Assembly (NCBI GenBank): GCA_019918135.1
Contig: WBZZ01002412.1
Coordinates: 110,001-174,000 of the forward strand
Reading direction: 5' to 3'
Length of the DNA stretch: 64,000 bases
Origin: Paulinella micropora
Lineage: Eukaryota; Cercozoa; Imbricatea; Euglyphida; Paulinellidae
The notes beneath the pieces were generated by a model. It saw nothing but the letters and a program-made list of their open reading frames with translations, ran no database searches and had not been told where the DNA came from. Numbering within the stretch: position 1 is the stretch's first letter; the number at the start of each line of letters is the position of its first letter. Positions 20,401-29,640 of this stretch are shown one piece after another. The position numbers and the translations under genes were made by a program.

Positions 20401-22723
20401 GGATAACTGGTAGGAGGACCCGTTGGGGGTTCAGCCACGGTGCTCTTGATGGCGAAAAGTAGCTCTTGTCCGGGTGGTATCGTCGATCATGTCGGAGGAG
20501 TATAATATTATTACACTCTACTGGTTGGCAGTTGATAAGGATAGAGTGTGGTTTTCTGTGTCGAATGTGTCCTATAACCTCGTGCAGTTTCAGCGTGTAC
20601 CAGCATGGGATGAGGCATACGTGGTCTTGGAACAGGATGGTTTCCATGATGTGGCATGAACATGGCTTTGTCTGTCCCGGGTGGGAATCCAGTGAGGGGA
20701 TGATTATCTTGGTACCCATGGCTGCGGTTAAGAGCAGCATTTCTAAGACCCACTGTGCCGCTGAGGGGGGCATCTGGGTGTGGTATGTGCTCCATGGTGG
20801 GGATTTGGGGTCTGGGACGGTGATGGGGAGTTTCGGATTGGGGAGGACTTTCGGCCCCTGTGGGGTGGGATCTATGTTGGCGGCTATGCATGCAAGGCCT
20901 AGTTGGCGTTGGGTCCCGGTTAATATCGGGGAGGCAAGGCGGCCTGTGAGGGGTCGTGTTACCCATGAGGGTGGTGGTTTCGGTAGGTCGGGACATTTGG
21001 AGAGGTATTTGCGCAGGACGTGGGAATTGGAAGGTATGTGCCCGTGCTTGTACAGTGAAGATGTTTGTGTCCATGGGAGGCCGGCCGGTGCATTAAGGCG
21101 GGATTCCATATGGACTGCCTGGTTCAGAAGAGAAAGTGCGTGTTGTGAGATCACGTGTTTGCTTCTTTGTTCTTCCTCATTGCGGACCCTGTCTGTTAGT
21201 TTACGTAGTTTCTTGATTTTCAGGGCGAGGCGGTGGTGCCAGTGTTTGGGATCTCTTTTACGTATTGGGTGGGCGTCGCAGAGGTCTTGATGTGGTAGTG
21301 GGTCGGTTGGGTTGGCAGCGGCGATGGGGGGCTGAGGCGCCATGATGGGTTTGGATGGCTTAATCTGATTGTATACCAGTACTGTTCCATGTTTTCCTAT
21401 GAATCCCCATCCCTGTTTAGGAGGGAGGATAGACAGTTTGGTATCGTCAAGGCATATCCATGTCCCGTCGGGTTGGGGGGTCAGGAATACCAGGTGGGGG
21501 AGCTCCTGGTCTGGGGCGCTCCGTCTGCAAATAGCTCCGTCTAGTGTATATCCATGCTGACCCTTACCTCCCCAGCAATCAGGCTTGACCCAGAGTTTTT
21601 CCGGGAAGCGAGGCGAGGGCAGATCTTTTGTAACCTTGTCGCGCTGTGGTAAGGGATGTTGGCCTGGGTTGGTGTGTGTGATGGCGAACCAAAGGGTCAA
21701 GGGTCTGTTCATTAGGGACTGTTCTGTATCAAGGGTGTGGCTGCAGCGGGAGCACTTGCGGTCGTCCTGGCGTCTGCGCCAATGTTGCAGGAGGGATTCC
21801 AGGGAGAGTTGAGATCCTGGGAGGGGCCTGTCCTGGGGAGTATGCAATTCAATGATGGGATCAATGCGTTCGCTGGATGTTGATCCACCGCAAGCGTAGC
21901 ATTGGCTGCTGGAGGTGATTTGACATTGCCATTTTGAGATTATGCTGCTCCCATCCTGGTCTTCGATCATTCGAAGGAGAGCGTGGATACCTTTTATGGC
22001 CTTGTGGATGGTTCCTGGATGGCCTGGTTTGAAGGTGGGGTGCAGGTGTGACAGGGCTGTTGCATCCCCAAGCCACGGTACTCTTAGGGGGGCCCAGGTG
22101 CCCATCCCTCTCTTGGGGGTCAGGGTTGTCAGAGTATTACTGATGAGATGGAGGGTGTGTTGAGGTGAGCCCGATTGAGGCAGTCTCTGTTGCAGCGTCC
22201 ATGATTGTACAGTTTGTGGTAAGTCCCGTGTTGATGCTAATGCTTGCATGGTGTTAATGATCCAGCACATGGTTCCAGGGTTATGGATTCCTCGGCGGTT
22301 GCACGTGTTCCCTGTGGGGAGTGGCTCCTTGGACGGCTGGGTAGTGGCAGTGGACTTTCTCTTTCCCCCTACCTGTGTGTGGATATCGACATGGGGTTCC
22401 CGGGGCGGCTGTTGGCGTTTAGGCCCAAGGGGCTTTCCTCCCTTCCCTGGGGGTTGTCGATGGGAAGGCGTGGGCAACCTCATGGTCCGCTGGGGCTCAT
22501 GGTCTCTGGCTGCTGGAGTAAACTCACTGCTAATGTGTATCTTCCGCCGCCGGACTGTGACGATTCGCGGAGGCGGATGAAGTGTCGCTTGGAGCACTTC
22601 TGCGTTTTGGTCTTTCCCGTCGCGTTTTGGTGAGCCTTCATCTCCTTCTGCGGTTGAGTCTGTCTCGTCCTGGGCTCCTAAGGCGGCCTCGGATTGGTTT
22701 TCCTCCCCCTCCGATTGGTCCAC
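17435..22723 (-). CDS. LINE ORF, 5' half: USP-like protease, RNase H, RT fingers
   Basis: 1,762 open codons. Residues ~1-140 are acidic, then basic and Pro-rich. Residues ~141-453 resemble a ubiquitin-specific protease: Cys box GIHNPGTMCWIINTMQAL (C153), Cys pairs CYAC (275-278) and CSRC (324-327), and a His/Asp box with LPHLVF (H410), DGTW, LDDTKL (D426/427) and VLVYNQ. About 975 unrecognised residues follow, mostly basic and Pro/Gln-rich. RNase H spans ~1429-1572 with all four acidic residues in order (HVDGS, HQEVGG, FTDYKG, CDRLAKEA). RT motifs 0-2 start near 1638 (GTSAGLDQVPPAALK, IPTEWKATQLVQLWKEKG, DWRPIMISKAIM). The frame leaves the RT after motif 2; its last ~20 residues may be flanking sequence. 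The rest of the protein is encoded on the other strand at 25.1-28.1 kb. Confidence 0.8.
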   Translation of the reverse strand: MDQSEGEENQSEAALGAQDETDSTAEGDEGSPKRDGKDQNAEVLQATLHPPPRIVTVRRRKIHISSEFTPAARDHEPQRTMRLPTPSHRQPPGKGGKPLGPKRQQPPREPHVDIHTQVGGKRKSTATTQPSKEPLPTGNTCNRRGIHNPGTMCWIINTMQALASTRDLPQTVQSWTLQQRLPQSGSPQHTLHLISNTLTTLTPKRGMGTWAPLRVPWLGDATALSHLHPTFKPGHPGTIHKAIKGIHALLRMIEDQDGSSIISKWQCQITSSSQCYACGGSTSSERIDPIIELHTPQDRPLPGSQLSLESLLQHWRRRQDDRKCSRCSHTLDTEQSLMNRPLTLWFAITHTNPGQHPLPQRDKVTKDLPSPRFPEKLWVKPDCWGGKGQHGYTLDGAICRRSAPDQELPHLVFLTPQPDGTWICLDDTKLSILPPKQGWGFIGKHGTVLVYNQIKPSKPIMAPQPPIAAANPTDPLPHQDLCDAHPIRKRDPKHWHHRLALKIKKLRKLTDRVRNEEEQRSKHVISQHALSLLNQAVHMESRLNAPAGLPWTQTSSLYKHGHIPSNSHVLRKYLSKCPDLPKPPPSWVTRPLTGRLASPILTGTQRQLGLACIAANIDPTPQGPKVLPNPKLPITVPDPKSPPWSTYHTQMPPSAAQWVLEMLLLTAAMGTKIIIPSLDSHPGQTKPCSCHIMETILFQDHVCLIPCWYTLKLHEVIGHIRHRKPHSILINCQPVECNNIILLRHDRRYHPDKSYFSPSRAPWLNPQRVLLPVIRHNTLKQLLKPRKDPPRFTWIYLDIGAQDGVLELEATDAPEAITDIHPNKQDLIISPVKWVEVAARLLQMDKTYFNATRQPTSDSTTPTPVDYDAIEKENSKIRSGIICRHGLTNLGDWISGRLNNARMRLEQQYRPGDPDEPIPTKTSRPTRPNWRTKRTLDMLQEPRQDNHPERLNEPRDKPSKWTPLQREKFETSVQASIATQQGPQALMTRAVAAARAAASDTHPPQQGDQTSPLQPTTTPPQRDQRRRPTQIPATRLVFQQTLTEIHGFLTKDNLPPNPILTWKRWEQLARTLDIQSGTRAIMRLWSHREKEIIQPLTREQEEDLKEATNTIARPRDQLNRTHQRIQMDARLRAMPDHSTQNAEWDADRCLLYRKARQAKPRLHPSHQDTTAQYAELFRARLHTPREAHQLLVAALGPQAAILTPDASEQHSRQDILLGALDAPTSQETPMPHHQIPTPAEDPYPLNVPVVTEQDLTQAWGTSIRDSWDEHLRHIDQPQWTNAIIEYTTQQVTDAGRDPQILHNLTYHHRHWDQYGTARVPKPRPPRRTWSLYPAPDPMCIVHNILRELGGGTEGTNAYLYTRMWQRTPRDPRTVFQILPTGAVALLLHKLPRNLRDKHHIDTLIPKVQADPPARDHPGTIRDAIDRSTTAIIHVDGSSFLNLGNAGGFGAILIHQEAIIAIYGSHANPTTSAHQEVGGMAMALHYVRTSGWRPQQTYAFTDYKGLADCPLESEYQKPFPERPQPILWDAIARYKIEMGHLHIQWIASHVENSFKWQHCLHEACDRLAKEAALLPIHRLIDDWARTHSGDHTQTLRQHTPSPGYCLNIPGGYTRILTRIPSNLTTYPERSQAIQEARRDFSMEELKAAIQSKKGTSAGLDQVPPAALKILSGPGQAYILQYFNKCWREGVIPTEWKATQLVQLWKEKGTGADQKDWRPIMISKAIMNLYAKMVDLRLRTLMLDVGSVSKTAKANCPRIGGGRS

Positions 22724-23395
22724 CCCTTCCGATGCGTCTTGATTTTCCTCCCTTTCCGATTCGGATTGGTTGTCATCACCTTTCTCCTCTAATTGGTTTT
22801 TCTCCTCTTCCGATTCGTCCGCGTCTTCGGATGAGCTGGTCGACGAGTTCGAGTCTGATGGGTCCTCGAGTGGACTTCGCTGTGTAGTGAATGAGACCCG
22901 TTTGACCGGAGGTCCCTGTTTTTGTGGAGAGGAGTGGGGCTGGTGCCTGGCGGTGGGTCTTCAGTTGGGTAGCTGGTTCAGATTTTACCACGGCCTTGGG
23001 CGGGGGTCCCTTCTTAGTGTTCGAAGGAGCCTTGGACTTCGCTGTTCTCGGAGTCTGTGTCGGCTTTTGTGGTTTGGCCGCTGTGAGCGCTATCTGTCTT
23101 GGGGGTGCCTGTGGGTTCTTCTGTTTCCCCTGTTGGAGTGTCAGTGAAGCGGGGGGTGGTGTAGGATGTGGTGGTTGTTTCGGTTTAGTTGGGGGGGTTG
23201 CTCCCCTTTCGCCGGGCCTGTGGTTGGGGGTACCTCCACGGCGTGGGTGAGCTTGGCACGTTTAGCTTTCATCTTCATGCGTTGCCGGTACCGCTTCATG
23301 GCTCGTTTAGTGTGTTGGACAGGTATGGGTGTGACCGGGTTGGAAGCTTGTCGTGGAGCAGGTGGACGCTGTATAGGTGGTGGGGCCTCTTGCAA
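22724..23395 (-). CDS. Upstream Pro/basic-rich segment of the LINE
   Basis: Minus-strand open segments of 71 and 84 codons lie just upstream of the long LINE frame. The first is rich in Arg and Ile; the second contains the basic helix-like KRAMKRYRQRMKMKAKRAK. Composition matches the N-terminal region of the main ORF, so they may be the true N-terminus in shifted frames or a small ORF1-like nucleic-acid binding protein. I recognise no domain. The overlapping plus-strand frames here are Gly/Trp/Cys-rich and look like shadows. Confidence 0.35.
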
Positions 23396-25123
23396 GGCCG
23401 GGATAGTCGTGGTTGTGGGAGGGACGGTCAGCGCCGCCCAGATACTCTTGGCCGCCTATTGTAGGTGTAGTGGTGGCGTGGGCGGCCATTGTGCACCGGG
23501 GAGGTTGTCCGGAAGCACCAGGAGGGTTTTTCAATCTTGCTGGGTCGCCCAGATGTCCCGTTCCCACGACCTACATGACACCACACAACACGTTTGGAGT
23601 GTTTGAGTGTGATGTGGGGTGTGTGTTTCGTTGTTTGTGAACAAAAATAAAAATCGTTCCCAAAACGCACTCCTTTTTAGCCTCCCTGTCTTCAATTTAC
23701 ACTCCAATCCCCCGGCCTAGGTCGCAATAGACTGGCCTACCACCCCTTTGAGAGATGGCTACCTTCTTTGGTGTGGGATGGGTGTTGTTTGTATAAACAG
23801 GTTTTATGCCAAAGGAATAGGATTCTGTATGTGTGTTGTTTGTTTGTTTGTTTTTTTTCTTCTGCCTCGTTGCACGTGTTGACGTGTCAACAACGTTTGT
23901 GTGTGTTACGTGTTTGTGGCAGTACAAACAAGATTTAGAGCGTGTAATTGTTAGTTATTCTTCGTGAGGAGTATGTGTAGGTATACGTGTAGGAGTGTTG
24001 ACAGAACTGATAGGAGGGTGTTTTCCTTCTCCTTGTGTGTGTTTGTTAAGCACTCCTCCGGCTCGACAATGTGTCGACAATCACACTAGTGAGCCCCTAG
24101 TGTTTCTGTCCCACTGAGTACACTATCTATGCACCTTACACACTCCAAACACACTGCTTGAGGTGTCAAAATAGTACACACAACGAGTGTCTTGTCGTGC
24201 CGCTTTATGGGCCTCTGTGCAAGATTTCACTGTTGTTTTTGTGCACTGCAAACTGCTAAAACCTCCCCAACTCCTTTCCTACACTCCTCCGCTACCTTTC
24301 CTTCTTTCTTTGCTTAGGGAGTGGCTTTTTTCAAATTGCTGATTTGATATTTGGAGGATATAAAAATCTAGGCTGGGACTCCACTTTTGTCGGTTATAAT
24401 CAAAAGATATTATTTAATGTAAGCCGTTGTATTTATCCTTCCTATTCCACAGCACTCTGAAAATAACCTAATCTTCCTCCTCTACAAAGAGAGGAAAACA
24501 GTATGGTGGAAGATGTAGGAGACTGTCAGAGCCAAGCAACAAAAAGGAAAAAGAGAGGCATTTCCCAGTGTCACCCCTAACGATAATATTATACTGCTTA
24601 AAAAAGTAGTACCGGTTATGAATCGTAATATTATCGTTTTCAACCGGCTCAAAAGTATATAAATAAAAACGGATATAACTACATCTTAAAGAGATATAGC
24701 TCTTCTGTACATCACTGTGTTTTGGGGAATAAGAAAAGGTCGCATATTTACCTATCTGCGCCTAAAGAAGTAGTCACTGCCACCAGTGATCAACTTGAAA
24801 ATTTTCAAGTCACATTTGAATTTGAATTTGAATTTGAAGTAAGATTAGTAGCATTTGATAAATTAAATATAATTCAGTTGATTTTGATGTAAAACAGCAT
24901 GAAAACAAACAAAAACCAAGCTCAGGCAAGCCAAAACCACTATTTAGTCAAGAAATTGCCAACGGTCGAAAAACAGTTGTAACGGCTAGAAATTCAAATT
25001 TTTTTAAAATTTTTTTGTTTGAAATAGTTAAAATACATTAAAATCGTTCGCTTTCATGCTACTCCCATCAATTTTCAAAACCTTCATACTTAGCATGCAA
25101 GTTAGCATCCACTTTATCATGTC
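23396..25123. other. Non-coding stretch at the inversion junction
   Basis: No gene is visible. The first part (to ~24.3 kb) is GT-rich on the plus strand and may be the 5' UTR of the inverted LINE half. The rest is AT-rich with repeated ttgaat units near 24815-24840. The point where the inverted half meets the sense half must lie in or near the right end of this interval, but I cannot place it exactly. A further small insertion is possible. Confidence 0.45.
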
Positions 25124-26914
25124 ATGCAGAACGAACAAGAGAATTGTTGGGATGGAAAACAGAGCCAGGATCAGCCGGGGAAGCCTGCGAATCAGCGATG
25201 GGCTGCTTGGCCTCCTCCTTGGAAGCATCCTAAGTTGAAAAATATAACGGCTGTGGATGTAGAAAAGGCTTTCGACTCGGTAGAACTACCTGTCATACAC
25301 GATGCACTGACAGCAATTGCCGCATCACCACACGAATTCCCGGAACTCTTCGCATTCCTCCATCACCTTTACAAGGGAGCGACCATCCATACTCGAGGAC
25401 CGGATGGGACCCAGGCCTCGGGAGAACCCATACATCGAGGCCGAGGCACCACACAAGGCAGCCCGATCAGCCCGACGTTATTCTCGATCACCAACGAATA
25501 CCGAAAACGCCTCCGGAACGGACCATCTTCCACATCATACTCCCCCGGATACCAATTCTACGGGGCCGGCCGCCAATTTAATTCATGGCCAGCACTACGA
25601 GGCAGGACCCTCACAAACATGGAAGTCACAATCCAATCCCAACATACATTCGCGGATGACGAATGGCATGCGCATGGAGGACCAGGAACCAAGGATCAGT
25701 ACATTGAAGCCGCCCGAGAGGAGTTCCACAAATCCCAAGATCAACTCCATGGCACAGGATTTCTCACAGCGACTGCTAAGAGCTTTACACTAGGAATCAT
25801 GGTTCACCCATCAGGAGCCACAGAAGACTTTGACGTAGGTCTCACTGACCGGGATGGGGTGCCCATCCCCAGCCTAACCAAATATACTAAATTCCGATCA
25901 CTAGGACTCTTCACATCCGGCCTAAATGACCACAAACCCCAAGTGAACGAGATCATGTCCAATCTCCTCATGGCAACCCAGGTGGCACTAGGCCTAAACA
26001 TCACCAATCCCCGACGACGAGAAGCCCTACGGGACCTGGTGCCTGGCACAGCGGATTTTCCACTAGGATGGACGACACTCACGGAGGAGGAAGCCGACAC
26101 AATGGATAAATACTATCGAGAATGTTTCCGGAACACATTAAAGATGAAACAAACAGACATCCCCAACGCTTTCCTCTACGGACCACGAGGCCAATGCGGA
26201 GGCTTTGGCCTCCCACGATTCAAGGATAGGGCAAACCTGCGAATGGCCACGGTTTTCCTGTTAGGAATAACGTCGCACGACCGGGCTACCCAGATCGCAG
26301 TACACTCCCATCTGCGTCTGCTGCAAGATGCCTTCCTGCCACAACACGACCGTACCGAAGGATGCAACCCCTGCAGACCGCCCTCGGACCAACCCCCTAC
26401 GACCACGGCCATCCATAACGCACATACCCCGGACGCCCAGCATAACAGGCCCCCCCGGGAAATGAAGACCCAAAAAACAGACCAGGAGGCCCAAGTACAT
26501 AACCTCATTCAACGCATCCAAGCCCTTAATAATAATATCCCCCCAGCTTACCTCCAGACCGCACGTCTTCCGGAGGCTATGGGATGGCACCCGGACGACC
26601 AGGACCCAAACGAATACCCACCACCAGGGAGAGCCTATTACCAACAATCGATTAGAACCCTGCAACCAGCACACATCCCGTGGAAAGACATCAAAGTGAA
26701 CAATCCCCACCCGCCCCCCGTGCAGAACCAACCTTTCCTATATTGGTATTTACATGAACACCTCCTAGAACAAAGAAGATACCAAGGATACCTAGGACTA
26801 GAATGGATAGGAAGTTGCCGAGATCTGGGGATAGGAATACAACTACGTCATGACAAACAGCGGAAACGCAACAGAGAACAACAATGGAAGGCTCCACTCT
26901 CAATACGTTATTAG
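25124..26914 (+). CDS. LINE ORF, 3' half: reverse transcriptase palm and thumb
   Basis: 596 codons; the start is arbitrary because the frame enters from the junction. RT motif A is TAVDVEKAFDSV (residues ~42-53), motif B GTTQGSPISPTLF (~108-120), and motif C FADD (~175-178). A thumb-like region follows, with LYGPRGQCGGFGLPRFKDRAN resembling the motif found after the RT in R2-like LINEs. The enzyme would copy the LINE RNA at a nicked target. The C-terminal ~200 residues are Pro/Gln-rich. The frame ends near 26.91 kb and the protein appears to continue in another frame from about 26.85 kb, so one frame change is likely in this copy. Confidence 0.8.
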   Translation: MQNEQENCWDGKQSQDQPGKPANQRWAAWPPPWKHPKLKNITAVDVEKAFDSVELPVIHDALTAIAASPHEFPELFAFLHHLYKGATIHTRGPDGTQASGEPIHRGRGTTQGSPISPTLFSITNEYRKRLRNGPSSTSYSPGYQFYGAGRQFNSWPALRGRTLTNMEVTIQSQHTFADDEWHAHGGPGTKDQYIEAAREEFHKSQDQLHGTGFLTATAKSFTLGIMVHPSGATEDFDVGLTDRDGVPIPSLTKYTKFRSLGLFTSGLNDHKPQVNEIMSNLLMATQVALGLNITNPRRREALRDLVPGTADFPLGWTTLTEEEADTMDKYYRECFRNTLKMKQTDIPNAFLYGPRGQCGGFGLPRFKDRANLRMATVFLLGITSHDRATQIAVHSHLRLLQDAFLPQHDRTEGCNPCRPPSDQPPTTTAIHNAHTPDAQHNRPPREMKTQKTDQEAQVHNLIQRIQALNNNIPPAYLQTARLPEAMGWHPDDQDPNEYPPPGRAYYQQSIRTLQPAHIPWKDIKVNNPHPPPVQNQPFLYWYLHEHLLEQRRYQGYLGLEWIGSCRDLGIGIQLRHDKQRKRNREQQWKAPLSIRY

Positions 26915-28121
26915 TCCAGCACCGTTTTACGGGGAAAATAACCCTAGTAATAGACTGTCGACAAGCGATATACTACGAGCCAAAGCAGACATACGGACCA
27001 GGAACCTATGGTCGCTTCGACACAGGGTCAGCACCAACCTTGGGAAAGCAATGGTCGCTCCTAGGTTTGCACTGAAGTGGGGACCGGCTGCTGAAATGAG
27101 AGGGGAGACACAGCACATCTCCAGCAAATACCTAGGCCCAGGGACAAGGCGAGAGGACTGGGAAATCAAAGTCATCTTGATGTGCCAACTCAATGCCTGG
27201 GATACCCCAGCTATGAAAAGTGTCCGCACAAAAAATAAAAGAGACGGCACCTGCCCATACTGCGACCACGTGGGGTCCATCGAACATTTCATGACCAGCA
27301 CAGACCCCCCACACCCCCAGGAACTTATTAACGCCATCAATGCCAGACACTCCGCATCACGTGCGATCCTCAAGAAACATCTGAGCATCGACCCGAACAT
27401 CCCGCCTGAAGACCAACCACATCATATGATCCTCATCGCAGAGGAAGGCAAAGCAACCACCCTCTCAACCACCCACAACATAGACCTGGCATGGACCCGC
27501 TTAGGTGAGCGAGGGCATACATGTCGGACAACACGGACCCATCCAGCCGCACGCCTGGCCGATGATCTACGTGAAGAAGGGGAATCATGGAAACCAGACC
27601 TACTCCTTACCCCATCACCGACATCACCAAATATTTACCTAGTAGAAGCAACATCTCGATCAGACGAATGGCTTATTCGATTAGATCAATCAATATATGC
27701 AATGACAACAAGCAGTAACACCAGACGATTATGGGACGAACACGGGCTGAGAATCCAACCACCCTTCAACTTCCAAGACCCAACCTCCCCCCGCGGAGAG
27801 GACCCACCAGTCAGCTGGCCGTTTGAACCCTGGCAATCAACAACACCACACGGATATAACCCCAGAGCCATTTACGAACATAGATACCACAAATATATGG
27901 AAAAAATACATGATCTCAAGCTAAGCTCCCAAGGCCGCTGCAAACCCCAACTCCTCATGCTTGCTATGGGAGCCAGAGGGTATATCCCATCAACAGGATT
28001 CAAGCTGATCAAGGATCTTTTCTCTAGTGCCCAGGCAAGAGCGGTCTATCAAGAACTCACCGACCTTTGCCACGATCATATCCTGAAAGTATGGCAATTT
28101 CTCCATACATGCCCAACGTAA
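26850..28121 (+). CDS. LINE ORF C-terminus: zinc-knuckle-like motif and restriction-like endonuclease
   Basis: 423 codons. CPYCDHVGSIEHFMTS near residues 135-150 has the Cys-Cys-His start of the knuckle placed after the RT in R2, CRE and NeSL type elements; I do not see the usual last Cys. A PD-(D/E)xK-like core follows: KPDLLL near 249-253, then YLVEATSR near 264-271, giving the Pro-Asp and the Glu at a spacing seen in restriction-like endonucleases (RLE). Such enzymes nick the target so that the RT can prime. The last ~120 residues are globular and unassigned. The stop is about 500 bp before the A-rich 3' end. The RLE call rests on motif shape; a profile search would settle it. Confidence 0.6.
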   Translation: MTNSGNATENNNGRLHSQYVISPAPFYGENNPSNRLSTSDILRAKADIRTRNLWSLRHRVSTNLGKAMVAPRFALKWGPAAEMRGETQHISSKYLGPGTRREDWEIKVILMCQLNAWDTPAMKSVRTKNKRDGTCPYCDHVGSIEHFMTSTDPPHPQELINAINARHSASRAILKKHLSIDPNIPPEDQPHHMILIAEEGKATTLSTTHNIDLAWTRLGERGHTCRTTRTHPAARLADDLREEGESWKPDLLLTPSPTSPNIYLVEATSRSDEWLIRLDQSIYAMTTSSNTRRLWDEHGLRIQPPFNFQDPTSPRGEDPPVSWPFEPWQSTTPHGYNPRAIYEHRYHKYMEKIHDLKLSSQGRCKPQLLMLAMGARGYIPSTGFKLIKDLFSSAQARAVYQELTDLCHDHILKVWQFLHTCPT

Positions 28122-28697
28122 TAACCCCGCCCCAGGCCCATTCTACCCATCTTATTTAAGCACAGGAAGTATTGCATAAATAGATTGATCTGACACACCC
28201 CTGACGGAACCGGTGGGAACATACAAGGAGGCAGAGGACACAGGGAAAAAAGAATAAAATAATAATAATAATAATAATAATAATATATGTATATATCCAT
28301 ATATATATATGAATAAATAAATAAATAAATATATATATATATAAATATAATAAATATATACTGTAACGAGAGGGAAAAGAAAGAACCTATATTAAAGGGC
28401 ACGCATATAATCCAAAAGAAAGTAAGAATAATCACCGGGTAGAATTAATAAGATACCGTCAAGGAAACAAGATCTAGACCTAGTCTTCCTACCTTACTAA
28501 ACCGATAAGAGCATCCAATAAACTAAACCGGTGGTAAGGGGACAGGACCAACAACATACGGACCAACACACTAGACACGCAAGACTCTGCGGAAAAACTG
28601 CTGCATACCATAAAGAATAAAAATGAGGGACAACCAAAAAAAAAAAAAATTCCAGGGACCGATAAACAGGCTCAAAAAAAAAAAAAAAAAAAAAATC
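28122..28697 (+). other. LINE 3' untranslated region and A-rich tail
   Basis: The region holds an AT-rich simple-repeat tract, then two A runs (about 13 and 22 bases) at ~28637-28695. They look like a poly(A) end, with a possible internal A run or a duplicated tail. No coding sequence is visible. Confidence 0.6.
28257..28362. repeat. AAT / AT / AATA simple repeats
   Basis: About nine AAT units are followed by AT dinucleotides and AATA/ATAA tetranucleotides. Short open frames here are repeat translations. Confidence 0.9.
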
Positions 28698-29099
28698 AAG
28701 CTAGTACCAGAGGATATTTCGATCGAGAGGATATCAGGAGACCCAGGCGGATCAAGACGGAACTCAAGATCAAGGAGAGACCAATGGACCCAGGCGGATC
28801 AGACGGAGCTAAAGACCGATATACATAATACTCTTTTCAAACCTTTACATAAAACCCCCGACTGCTATGACAACATCATACAGAAGGTCGTCTACATGTG
28901 TGCGGCCAGTCGTGCTCTTCCAAGTGTCATTCCCTAGTGCGATGGGTCGGTCTTCGGATTCGCCCCCTCTCGCCGTGGGGTTATGCGCAGGTTTGGAGCC
29001 CACACGCGGTGACGAGTGAGGACTAACAACCCTTACCGGCAGTCGAATACTCCAACAAACCCCTGCCTATGTGGTTTAACGACTGCGAACGCATATCAC
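28698..29099. other. Spacer after the LINE, with a partial duplication
   Basis: No gene is recognised. The motif acccaggcggatca occurs at ~28741 and again ~47 bp downstream in a similar context, so a short tandem duplication is present. Some LINEs end in short tandem units, so it may still belong to the LINE tail. Confidence 0.4.
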
Positions 29100-29640
29100 A
29101 TTATTATGTTAATTTTAATAAACCAACCATTATAAGCACATATTACAGTGCTTTTTCTAATGACCCTAACGCATTTAAATTGAAGAACCCGTAAGCATTG
29201 ATATATGAATATGCAAATAAAAGGATAACAACGGCAAAATTGATTGATGAAAACTGCAAACTTACAACCAAAACCATATGCCCGTTTGATGCGTGGGTCC
29301 ATTCTTCTTTACGAAATACGGTGGATGAAATCAATTACTCACCCGCGCATTATTTCAAAGCACTTGACGAAGGCCGCCCCCCGCATTCATACGGTTCTTT
29401 AATACGTTTACGGGCTTTGCGATACCATACGAAGAAGCCAAAAAAGCAAAACCATATACTGAGGAAGAAATACAACAAGAACCATTTTTTAAACATATAC
29501 GGATGCGGTGGTGCTCAAATAATCCCCAATTGTTTGAAAAAGTGATCGGCTTCTTTGCTTCAATATACCAACGGCCGCACATTAAATTGAACATGGCTTT
29601 GGTGTTTGTAATGCCCCCAACGATAGCTCGTAAAAAGTCG
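29100..29640 (+). pseudogene. Fragment of virus-like D5-type primase-helicase
   Basis: Plus-strand peptides in this AT-rich stretch match the helicase gene at 57.8-59.4 kb in the same order. A block ending in EINYSPAHYF corresponds to DVIFDPKAYF there, and EKVIGFFASIYQRPHIKLNM corresponds to KKVLDMFASIYQKPWQKLHL, the segment directly before the Walker A loop. The fragment stops around the Walker A position. It is a broken, diverged relative of the right-hand copy, with several breaks, so it is older than it or comes from a different virus strain. Confidence 0.7.

Larger units (their letters stand above)
17390..28697. mobile_element. RLE-type LINE with USP-like protease, 5' half inverted
   Basis: The left part (17.4 to at least 23.4 kb) reads on the minus strand and holds everything from the N-terminus to the fingers of the RT. 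The right part (about 25.1-28.7 kb) reads on the plus strand and starts just before RT motif A, continues to the C-terminus, and ends in A-rich tracts. The halves keep complementary pieces of one protein and do not overlap noticeably. An inverted 5' half followed by a sense 3' half with poly(A) is the usual product of twin priming in LINE insertion. Two independent, oppositely oriented truncated copies are the alternative, but the matching breakpoints make that less likely. No target-site duplication was found by eye. Confidence 0.75.

Noticed and set aside
18571-23250. Many Trp/Gly/Cys-rich plus-strand frames opposite the LINE ORF
   Set aside because: The minus-strand frame has clear domains; these are antisense shadows of Pro/Gln-rich coding.
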